DNA of 6,502 nt from JBEKZQ01 sp049509675 (GTDB lineage: Bacteria; Planctomycetota; Planctomycetia; Pirellulales; Thermoguttaceae). Made by a program: the position numbers and the translations under genes. This document shows, in pieces, positions 1 through 4,567 of the stretch (position 1 is the first letter of the stretch; every line of letters starts with the position of its first letter). The notes below the pieces were generated by a model. It saw only the letters and a program-made list of their open reading frames with translations, was not told the DNA's origin and did no database searches. Location of the stretch: NCBI GenBank assembly GCA_049509675.1, contig JBEKZQ010000365.1, positions 1 to 6,502 on the forward strand, given 5' to 3'.

Positions 1-1
1 G

Positions 2-292
2 TTCTTCCTGTTGGCCTCCCTGATGACCGGGGCCACCGTCGCTGCCTGTGGACTGATCGGCTTCGTGGGACTGATCGTTCCCCACATGGTGCGTCTGGTG
101 GCTGGCCCGGACCACCGCCGGCTGGTGACGGCCTCCGCGCTGGCTAGCGCGGCCTTTCTGGTGTTGGCGGATAGCGTCGCTCGGACAATCATCGCGCCAC
201 GGGAAGTACCGATCGGCGTCATCACCGCAATGCTCGGCGGCCCTTTCTTTCTGGGGTTGCTAAGAAAGCGAAAGGCTTCGTACTGGGACTAA
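2..292 (+). CDS. FecCD/BtuC-type ABC importer permease, C-terminal part (5' end outside window)
   Basis: This is the last 96 or so residues of an inner-membrane permease that would form the channel for an iron-siderophore, heme or cobalamin-type substrate. The reading frame is open from base 2, so the gene begins upstream; family members are usually about 330-350 residues, so roughly 240 are missing. Family hallmarks visible are GLIGFVGLIVPHMVRLV, the GPDHRR loop that contacts the ATPase, a hydrophobic helix (ASALASAAFLVLADSVAR), and the terminal EVPIGVITAMLGGPFFLGLL segment followed by a basic tail. The stop TAA (290-292) is one base before the ATG of the ATPase gene, so the two are surely co-transcribed and probably translationally coupled. 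The substrate cannot be decided from this part; the binding protein and any TonB receptor would lie upstream. Third codon positions are less GC-rich than in the genes at the right end. Confidence 0.93.
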   Translation, partial: FFLLASLMTGATVAACGLIGFVGLIVPHMVRLVAGPDHRRLVTASALASAAFLVLADSVARTIIAPREVPIGVITAMLGGPFFLGLLRKRKASYWD

Positions 293-293
293 T

Positions 294-1127
294 ATGCTTT
301 TCCTTCAGAACATCAGCGCCGGCTATGCCGGAAGACTCGTGCTACAAGACATCGCGGTCAACATCGCGGCTGGCGAATTTGTCGGCCTTATCGGGCCAAA
401 CGGTTCAGGAAAGACCACGCTGCTGCGTGTTGTTAGCGGCGTGCTGCCGGCCTGGCAAGGAGAAGTCTGGCTTGGGGGACGCAAGCTGCGCGAAATGGGC
501 AGACGCGACGTAGCCAGGCGCGTGGCGCATCTGTTGCAGGACTGTGCGTTGGGGCTGGCATTCTCAGTCCGCGAGCTGGTCTTGATGGGACGGTCGCCCC
601 ACTTGCCCAGATTCGGCCGCGAAACCGAACGCGACTTGGCGATCGTCGAACGTGCCATGGACGCCGCCAGTGTCTCGCACCTCGCTGATCGGCCGATCAC
701 GGCGATCAGCGGGGGTGAGCGCCAGCGGGCGCTCATTGCCATGTGCCTCGCCCAGGAGCCGCAGGTACTTCTGTTGGATGAACCAACAAGTCATCTCGAC
801 ATCGGGCATCAATTGTCCATCCTCAACCTGATAAGGAACCTGAACCGCCAGACCCCCATGACGGTTGTTGCCGTACTGCACGACCTGAACCTTGCTGCCG
901 AGTTTTGCGACCGATTGGTTCTGTTGGATCGGGGACGGGTCGTCGCCGCAGGAGCACCGGTGGATGTGCTCACGGCCGAGATGATACTGAACGTCTACGG
1001 GGTGCGCGTTGTCATCGGACGTAATCCTGTGTCTGACGCTCCCCATACCGTCCTCGCCGCCAGCGGGTGTCCCGAGCCGCTCTTTTGGGCGGACCGGATC
1101 ATCGGGCAGCGGGGGGGTCGGCAGTAA
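294..1127 (+). CDS. ABC transporter ATP-binding protein, FecE/BtuD/HmuV type
   Basis: This 277-residue cytoplasmic ATPase powers the permease encoded immediately upstream. All nucleotide-binding motifs are intact: Walker A GPNGSGKTT (34-42), the Q-loop at Gln82, the signature ISGGERQRALIA (138-149), Walker B VLLLDEP (158-164), the D-loop SHLD (166-169) and the switch His196 in VLHDLNLAAEFCD. The stretch GRSPHLPRFGRET (99-111) is typical of the iron-siderophore, heme and B12 subfamily. Length fits the family, with about 30 extra residues after the core (roughly 245-277) that look poorly conserved. The ATG at 294 is one base after the permease stop and has no strong Shine-Dalgarno, which fits coupled translation. 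The substrate (ferric siderophore, heme or corrinoid) cannot be chosen from this protein. Of its first 49 codons, 31 end in G or C by hand count, against 41 of 49 for the Hsp70 gene at the right end. Confidence 0.95.
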   Translation: MLFLQNISAGYAGRLVLQDIAVNIAAGEFVGLIGPNGSGKTTLLRVVSGVLPAWQGEVWLGGRKLREMGRRDVARRVAHLLQDCALGLAFSVRELVLMGRSPHLPRFGRETERDLAIVERAMDAASVSHLADRPITAISGGERQRALIAMCLAQEPQVLLLDEPTSHLDIGHQLSILNLIRNLNRQTPMTVVAVLHDLNLAAEFCDRLVLLDRGRVVAAGAPVDVLTAEMILNVYGVRVVIGRNPVSDAPHTVLAASGCPEPLFWADRIIGQRGGRQ

Positions 1128-1150
1128 TATGGGTTGACGGGGTGGGCCTG

Positions 1151-1160
1151 TTGGCGCCAA
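1151..1160. promoter_or_regulatory. Perfect 10-base palindrome upstream of the ferredoxin gene, possible operator
   Basis: TTGGCGCCAA is its own reverse complement and lies 46 bases before the ferredoxin ATG, in the 79-base gap after the ATPase gene. It is followed at once by an AT-rich run (AAAATATATG). A TTGACG hexamer at 1134-1139 could be a -35 box, but the nearest TATATG is 23 bases away, too far for a standard sigma-70 promoter. The site could be a repressor operator or chance; nothing identifies the regulator. Confidence 0.22.
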
Positions 1161-1194
1161 AATATATGCTTGTGGTTTGTTCGCTTTAGTGTAC

Positions 1195-1200
1195 AGGAGA
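1195..1200 (+). promoter_or_regulatory. Ribosome binding site that sets the ferredoxin start
   Basis: AGGAGA lies six bases before the ATG at 1207. It rules in that ATG over the in-frame TTG at 1177, which would add ten residues unlike a ferredoxin N-terminus and has no Shine-Dalgarno. Confidence 0.75.
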
Positions 1201-1206
1201 TTTTGG

Positions 1207-1380
1207 ATGACCGCGAAAGTCAGTACGGATAAGTGTACCGGATGTGAAGCGTGTGTGGAGGCTTGCCCCCTGGATGCCATCGTCATGAAGGACGGCGTGG
1301 CCGGCGTCGACGAATCGACCTGCAGCGATTGCGGCGGCTGTGTCGAGGCCTGTCCCACGGAAGCCATTGAGATGGCATAG
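1207..1380 (+). CDS. 2[4Fe-4S] ferredoxin, 57 residues
   Basis: This is a small soluble electron carrier of the bacterial (clostridial) dicluster type. Two complete CxxCxxCxxxCP motifs are visible: CTGCEACVEACP (Cys10, 13, 16, 20) and CSDCGGCVEACP (Cys39, 42, 45, 49). The two halves are recognisably duplicated, each ending in CP.(D/E)AI, and the length matches short 2[4Fe-4S] ferredoxins. The motifs predict two low-potential cubane clusters and no third or [3Fe-4S] site, since no ligand cysteine is missing. The gene starts 79 bases after the ATPase gene, so it may belong to the transporter operon or have its own promoter. Its redox partner is not encoded next to it; a link to iron release from an imported chelate, or to the nearby flavin transferase, is only inference. 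Such ferredoxins are common in anaerobic or facultative lineages. Confidence 0.93.
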   Translation: MTAKVSTDKCTGCEACVEACPLDAIVMKDGVAGVDESTCSDCGGCVEACPTEAIEMA

Positions 1381-1408
1381 TTTAAGCACGCACGCTGCTG
1401 CCGGGACC

Positions 1409-1427
1409 TACGCACGCGTTTTGCGTA
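1409..1427. other. Small stem-loop downstream of the ferredoxin gene
   Basis: TACGCA (1409-1414) and TGCGTA (1422-1427) can pair as a perfect 6-base stem with a 7-base loop, 29 bases after the ferredoxin stop. No T-run follows, so it is not a convincing intrinsic terminator. It may simply reflect the composition of this gap. Confidence 0.2.
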
Positions 1428-1440
1428 TTGGGCGGCCGAA

Positions 1441-1517
1441 GGGGACAGGTCCATGTTTTCGGCCAATGACTTCTTGGCCAACGCAACGGCCTTTGGCCGA
1501 AAAACGGACCAGTCCCC
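1441..1517. repeat. 77-base imperfect palindrome (REP-like hairpin), copy 1
   Basis: The left arm (1441-1465) begins GGGGACAGGTCC and ends TTTTCGGCCA. The right arm (1494-1517) is nearly its reverse complement, read inward as GGGGACTGGTCC ... TTTTTCGGCCA. About 22 bases per arm pair, with one A/A mismatch at position 7 and a one-base bulge near position 13-15, around a 28-base centre (1466-1493). A second copy lies at 4453-4528 in the opposite orientation. The size, imperfect pairing and intergenic position resemble REP/BIME-type palindromes mobilised in trans by Y1 (TnpA-REP/RAYT) transposases; no such gene is in the window. It fills much of the 217-base gap between the ferredoxin and ClpP-like genes. 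No long flanking direct repeat was seen here; only ATTGGGCGG (1427-1435) loosely recurs as ATTGGGGGCGG just after the element. Confidence 0.85.
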
Positions 1518-1597
1518 ACATTGGGGGCGGACCATGCGGCGGAAGCGCGCAGGCCCGCCCCTCTTTCGTTGCCGAGAACTCTTCCGACGGAGGTACT

Positions 1598-2134
1598 ATG
1601 AGCGACCGTGATCGCGACGGCCCGTGTGAAATCCTGTTCGTCGGCGATTTGACCGAGAACGAGGCCGATCTGAGCGACAAACTGATGTCGGTCGACCCGG
1701 GCGACCAGTGCCTGTTGTACTTCGACTCGCCCGGGGGTAGTCCGTACAGCGGGATCGCCCTGGCCTCGCTGATCCTGATGCGCGGGCTGAAGGCCACGGG
1801 CGTGGTGTTGGGCGAATGTTCCTCCGCGGCGCTTTGGCCCTTTGCGGCGTGTCGCCGCCGCCTGGTCACTAACTTCAGCGTCTTGTTGTTCCATACCATT
1901 AAGTGGCAGAGCGAAGAGAATGTCGGCTTGTCGGAAGCGGCGGAGTGGGCGCGACATTTTGGCCAGTTGGAAGGCGACATGGACGCCTTCCTGGCCCGAC
2001 TGCTCGACGTGCCGCCGGAACGGATCAGCCATTGGATCCGGGCCGGTCGTTACGTGACCGGGCCCGAGTTGGCCGAGGCGGGCTTGGCCGAACTGGTGGA
2101 ACTCGAACCGCTGGAGATGTTGCGGCGGCGATGA
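1598..2134 (+). CDS. ClpP-like (crotonase/SDH-fold) serine peptidase homologue, triad Asp apparently lost
   Basis: This 178-residue cytoplasmic protein follows the ClpP pattern. YFDSPGGSPYSGIALASLI (41-59) matches the ClpP substrate-strand and oxyanion region (NSPGGS), GECSSAALWPFAAC (72-85) matches the nucleophile-elbow motif with Ser76 as the likely nucleophile, and LLFHTI (96-101) supplies His99. The C-terminal RYVTGPELAEAGLAELVE (151-168) matches the ClpP segment that follows the third triad residue, but the position of the ClpP Asp appears to be Gly150. Activity may therefore be weak, may use another acid, or may be lost; this rests on alignment by eye. The start at ATG 1598 is set by GGAGG at 1589-1593; the frame is open further upstream to 1340, but that part overlaps the ferredoxin gene and the palindrome. 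No Clp ATPase gene is adjacent. It is 91 bases before apbE on the same strand. It could equally be a non-proteolytic relative in the same fold. Confidence 0.82.
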   Translation: MSDRDRDGPCEILFVGDLTENEADLSDKLMSVDPGDQCLLYFDSPGGSPYSGIALASLILMRGLKATGVVLGECSSAALWPFAACRRRLVTNFSVLLFHTIKWQSEENVGLSEAAEWARHFGQLEGDMDAFLARLLDVPPERISHWIRAGRYVTGPELAEAGLAELVELEPLEMLRRR

Positions 2135-2157
2135 ACGCGGAGCGCGTCCAGGGTCGA

Positions 2158-2176
2158 GAGTCCAGAGTCCAGAGCC
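2158..2176. repeat. Short tandem repeat, 7-base unit GAGTCCA
   Basis: Two perfect GAGTCCA units (2158-2171) are followed by a partial unit GAGCC. It lies in the 91-base gap between the ClpP-like gene and apbE, just before the leader-ORF candidate. Similar GAGTCCAGAGTCCAGAG runs strike me as recurrent intergenic filler in planctomycete genomes, but that is memory, not a search. Confidence 0.5.
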
Positions 2177-2187
2177 GGAAGGTGGAG

Positions 2188-2229
2188 ATGTTTGTTTCGG
2201 ACTGCGGCATTCGGATTTCGTTCTTGTGA
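2188..2229 (+). CDS. Possible 13-codon leader ORF coupled to apbE
   Basis: ATG at 2188 opens a 13-codon frame (MFVSDCGIRISFL) that ends at TGA 2227-2229. GGAAGG at 2177-2182 sits five bases before the ATG, a good Shine-Dalgarno. The stop overlaps the GTG start of apbE as GTGA (2226-2229), the arrangement seen when translation re-initiates at a downstream gene. This would explain how apbE starts without its own Shine-Dalgarno. The peptide resembles nothing known to me and contains no run of one amino acid that would suggest classical attenuation. It could be chance. Confidence 0.3.
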   Translation: MFVSDCGIRISFL

Positions 2230-3296
2230 ACACGCGTCGCGATTTTCTGAAGATGTTCGCCGCTTCGGGCGCGGAGGCTCCGCCCGCGCCGGACCCGGCG
2301 CACGAGTCCTACGTAATCCGGGTGGGCCGCCGGGCCATGGCCTGCCAATTCGAGATTTGCCTCAACGCGGGGCAGTATCCGCAGGCCACGCAGGCCGCCC
2401 TGGACGCCCTGGACCTGCTGGAGCCGTTGGAGACGCAGATGTCCGTGTTCCAGCCGGAGAGCGAAATCTCCCGGATCAATCTCCTGGCCGGCCAGCGGCC
2501 CGTCGAAGTCGAGCCGCAGTTGTTCGCACTGTTGGAACTGGCCTTGCGTTTGCATCGCCAGACGCAAGGGGCTTACGACATCACCTCGGGTCCGTTATGG
2601 GAGGCCTGGGGCTTCGCCCGCCGCGCCGGGGCCATCCCTTCCGCCCAGCGATTGGCCGAGGCCCGACAGCGGGTGGGCGGCCAGTGCGTGGAGCTGAACG
2701 CCGAGGCCCGCACCATCCGTTTTCTCCGCCCCGGGCTGCAACTCAACCTGGGCAGTATAGGCAAAGGTTACGCCGTCGATCGCCTGGCCCAGACGCTGCA
2801 GACGGCAGGCATCCATGATTTCCTGATCCACGGCGGACAGAGCAGCATGTTGGCCGCGGGGACGCGGGGTAGTTTGCCAACTCCCGCGACGTCCAACTCC
2901 CCGCATTGGAGCGTGGGCATCCGCAACCCGGCGGCGGTTCCGGGCGGGGAACAGAGGATTGCGGAAATCCACCTCCGCGACCGTGCCCTGGGCACTTCGG
3001 GGGCCCAGTTCCAGTCCTTTCGCTATCGCGGCCGGCGCTATGGTCATATTCTCGATCCGCGCAGCGGCGAACCGGCCGCGGGCGTTTTCTCGGCCACGGT
3101 CCTGGCCCCCACCGCTGCCCTGGCCGACGCACTCTCGACCGCCTTCTACGTCATGGGACCACAGGCCGCACTGGCCTATTGCCGGGAACATGCCGAGATC
3201 GCGGTCATCATGCTTTGTCCGCGTGGGCACGAAACCGGCTGGCAGGTCCACTCCGCCGGGTTGGCCGCGGATCAATGGGACTTGCTGGCGCAATGA
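2226..3296 (+). CDS. apbE: ApbE-family FAD:protein FMN transferase
   Basis: This 356-residue enzyme is predicted to transfer FMN from FAD to a Thr (or Ser) of target flavoproteins such as RnfG/D, NqrB/C or other FMN-binding-domain proteins, with Mg2+ as cofactor. Visible ApbE features in order are LEPLETQMSVFQPESEISRIN (65-85), TQGAYDITSGPLWEAWGF (113-130), NLGSIGKGYAVD (174-185), HILDPRSG (274-281) and ADALSTAFYVMG (from 300), where Asp301 and Thr305 fit the usual metal-binding pair. Length fits the family. GTG 2226 was chosen because it opens with TRRDFLK, a perfect twin-arginine motif; no Shine-Dalgarno precedes it. Oddly, the motif is followed by only a few non-polar residues and then a Pro/Ala/Glu stretch, so export is doubtful. 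Residues about 210-235 form a Ser/Pro/Thr-rich insertion. No target flavoprotein is encoded in the window; the ferredoxin two genes upstream is suggestive only. Confidence 0.93.
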   Translation: MNTRRDFLKMFAASGAEAPPAPDPAHESYVIRVGRRAMACQFEICLNAGQYPQATQAALDALDLLEPLETQMSVFQPESEISRINLLAGQRPVEVEPQLFALLELALRLHRQTQGAYDITSGPLWEAWGFARRAGAIPSAQRLAEARQRVGGQCVELNAEARTIRFLRPGLQLNLGSIGKGYAVDRLAQTLQTAGIHDFLIHGGQSSMLAAGTRGSLPTPATSNSPHWSVGIRNPAAVPGGEQRIAEIHLRDRALGTSGAQFQSFRYRGRRYGHILDPRSGEPAAGVFSATVLAPTAALADALSTAFYVMGPQAALAYCREHAEIAVIMLCPRGHETGWQVHSAGLAADQWDLLAQ

Positions 3297-3299
3297 GCG

Positions 3300-3328
3300 T
3301 AGCCAGCCGAAGCATCACCACTTACAAT
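3300..3328 (+). promoter_or_regulatory. Possible sigma-70-like promoter for the HEAT-like gene
   Basis: TAGCCA (3300-3305, 4 of 6 to TTGACA) and TACAAT (3323-3328, 5 of 6 to TATAAT) are separated by 17 bases. They lie just after the apbE stop and 35 bases before the chosen start. Matches of this quality occur by chance, so support is modest. Confidence 0.3.
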
Positions 3329-3350
3329 GTACACGAACCGGTCGTGCCAT

Positions 3351-3356
3351 GGGGAG
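3351..3356 (+). promoter_or_regulatory. Ribosome binding site favouring ATG 3364
   Basis: GGGGAG lies seven bases before ATG 3364. Two other in-frame ATGs, at 3349 and 3358, overlap or crowd this site and lack their own Shine-Dalgarno, so 3364 is the best-supported start. Confidence 0.55.
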
Positions 3357-3363
3357 CATGAAT

Positions 3364-4440
3364 ATGTCGAAGATCGAACCTCAAGCACCGAAACAGTGCA
3401 ACATTTTGCGGCAGCGGTTGCCTCTGCTGCGCCGGCTTATCGTCCCCGCCACTGTCCTGGTTGTGCTGAGCACTTTCGCGCGCGCCCAGCCCCAACAGAT
3501 CCTCATGCGATCGGTTCGCATGGGCGTCGTGTCCGGACGGCTCGTCAATACCATGGGCTTTGGTTTCGCGGGCGGCGCCACGTCCACGACCGCCGGCGAC
3601 GTGCGCGAACGCGTGGTCTTCCGCGGGCTGAACGGCGCGGGATCGATCATGTACGAGCGCACCGCGCCGGAGGGACAACTCACCATCGATATTGGTTCTG
3701 ACGGCCAGTGCAGCATCAACCGCACGGTGAAGAACGTGCCGGCAGCAAACAAGCCGGACAAGGACAAGCCGGCCCCCCTGTCGCTGGAGTTCACGCAGAC
3801 ACCCGGCGAGCCGATCACGCTCAGCATCGGCGACAAACCCGAGCGGAAAGTCTACAAGGCCAAGACGCTCTGGCACCTGTGGGTTGTCGAGACGGACGTG
3901 TGCAGGGAACAACTGTTGCCGCTGCTGGAACTGATCCGCCCGCAATGGACCATCCCGCAAACGGCGACTGCCGTGGAGAACGAGTTGGTGAAATTGGCCA
4001 AGGTGGGCGCGCTGCCGGAACGGGAACGTTGGGCGGCGCTGGTACGGCAGTTGGGCGACGACAGTTTCACGAAGCGCGAGGCCGCCGACCGCGCCCTGCG
4101 CGACGCCGGCTCCTCGATCCTGCCCTATCTGCAGACGCTGGACGCCAATCAACTGGACGCCGAACAACAGTTCCGCATCCGCCGTATCTTGGCCTCCTTG
4201 GTGCGGCAGACGACCGAGGACATACCCGAACAGATCGTGGGCTGGCTGGCCGACGATCCGGCCGTGTGGCTGGCACTGTTGGGCCGGCCTGACGAGGCCA
4301 CGCGCCGGGCGGCGGCCACGCGGCTGACCGCCCTGCTGGGCGAGGAACCCGGCATCGACCCGGCCGTGGACCCGGCCAAGCAGGCCGCGGGATTCCAGCG
4401 GCTGCGCGGCAAGATCGAACGACTGAAAAAGACGAGGTGA
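3364..4440 (+). CDS. Secreted protein of unknown function with HEAT-like C-terminal region
   Basis: This 358-residue protein is not recognised as a named family. A signal peptide is clear: basic n-region (RQRLPLLRR, 16-24), hydrophobic core LIVPATVLVVLSTF (25-38) and an ARA cleavage site at 39-41, so the mature protein should start at Gln42 outside the cytoplasmic membrane. Residues about 45-200 form a predominantly beta-looking domain that includes a Gly-rich part (FGFAGGATSTTAGD) and a Lys/Pro-rich linker. From about 210 the protein is helical and charged; LGDDSFTKREAADRALRDAG (230-249) followed by a second helix pair resembles the degenerate HEAT-type repeats frequent at the C-termini of planctomycete secreted proteins. 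It ends in the basic ERLKKTR. Gly/Ala/Arg content is high and no catalytic motif was seen. The gene is now separated from the DUF2760 gene by a palindromic insertion; before that the gap was probably 4 bases, implying an operon with DUF2760 and Hsp70. Confidence 0.75.
   Translation: MSKIEPQAPKQCNILRQRLPLLRRLIVPATVLVVLSTFARAQPQQILMRSVRMGVVSGRLVNTMGFGFAGGATSTTAGDVRERVVFRGLNGAGSIMYERTAPEGQLTIDIGSDGQCSINRTVKNVPAANKPDKDKPAPLSLEFTQTPGEPITLSIGDKPERKVYKAKTLWHLWVVETDVCREQLLPLLELIRPQWTIPQTATAVENELVKLAKVGALPERERWAALVRQLGDDSFTKREAADRALRDAGSSILPYLQTLDANQLDAEQQFRIRRILASLVRQTTEDIPEQIVGWLADDPAVWLALLGRPDEATRRAAATRLTALLGEEPGIDPAVDPAKQAAGFQRLRGKIERLKKTR
4416..4438. repeat. 23-base direct repeat flanking palindrome copy 2, left copy
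   Basis: This repeat begins CGAACGACTGAAAA and ends GACGAGGT. It is identical over 23 bases to 4539-4561, 123 bases (41 codons) away. The left copy encodes the last residues of the HEAT-like protein (ERLKKTR) and the first base of its TGA stop. Confidence 0.95.
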
Positions 4441-4452
4441 GTATCAAACGCC

Positions 4453-4528
4453 GGGGACTGGTCCATTTTTCGGCCGGCAACGCGCGGTTTCACGAATCGA
4501 CGATGGCCGAAAATATGGACCTGTCCCC
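4453..4528. repeat. 76-base imperfect palindrome (REP-like hairpin), copy 2, inverted relative to copy 1
   Basis: The left arm (4453-4476) begins GGGGACTGGTCC and ends TTTTTCGGCCG. The right arm (4504-4528), read inward, begins GGGGACAGGTCC and ends TTTTCGGCCA. The arm carrying the ACAGG variant and the longer spacer is on the left in copy 1 and on the right here, so this copy is reversed. That arm matches its counterpart at 24 of 25 bases; the other arm matches at 22 of 24. The position-7 mismatch and one-base bulge are kept in both copies. The centre (4477-4503) shows little similarity between copies. The element lies within a 100-base insert bounded by 23-base direct repeats, between the HEAT-like and DUF2760 genes. 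Confidence 0.9.
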
Positions 4529-4538
4529 CTCCCGCGCC

Positions 4539-4561
4539 CGAACGACTGAAAAAGACGAGGT
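4539..4561. repeat. 23-base direct repeat flanking palindrome copy 2, right copy
   Basis: This copy is identical to 4416-4438. It ends with the T of a TAA that would also close the HEAT-like frame, and supplies the GACGAGG ribosome binding site (4554-4560) for the DUF2760 gene, seven bases before its ATG. The two copies are in the same codon phase. Confidence 0.95.
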
Positions 4562-4567
4562 AAGCCG

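Noticed and set aside
1134..1168. A sigma-70 promoter from TTGACG (1134-1139) to TATATG (1163-1168).
   Set aside because: The 23-base spacer is too long for a standard promoter, so only the palindrome within it is reported.
564..1535. A 323-codon minus-strand frame over the ATPase and ferredoxin genes.
   Set aside because: It overlaps two well-supported plus-strand genes and the palindrome, and its translation has no recognisable domain.
1524..1561. GGGGCGG (1524-1530) and CCGCCCC (1555-1561) could pair as a 7-base stem before the ClpP-like gene.
   Set aside because: The loop is 24 bases, no T-run follows and such G/C stems are expected often in this composition; it is not convincing as a terminator or leader structure.
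1340..1597. An 86-codon upstream extension of the ClpP-like gene.
   Set aside because: It overlaps the ferredoxin 3' end and reads through the palindrome; ATG 1598 has GGAGG just upstream and gives the expected ClpP-like length.
2959..3363. Upstream extension of the HEAT-like gene into apbE.
   Set aside because: It would overlap apbE by over 300 bases and bury a clear signal peptide in the interior; ATG 3364 has a good ribosome binding site.
1441..4528. The palindromes as a two-unit CRISPR or as ends of one large transposon.
   Set aside because: There are only two copies 3 kb apart in opposite orientation with ordinary genes between and no transposase or cas gene, and each copy is itself a complete hairpin.
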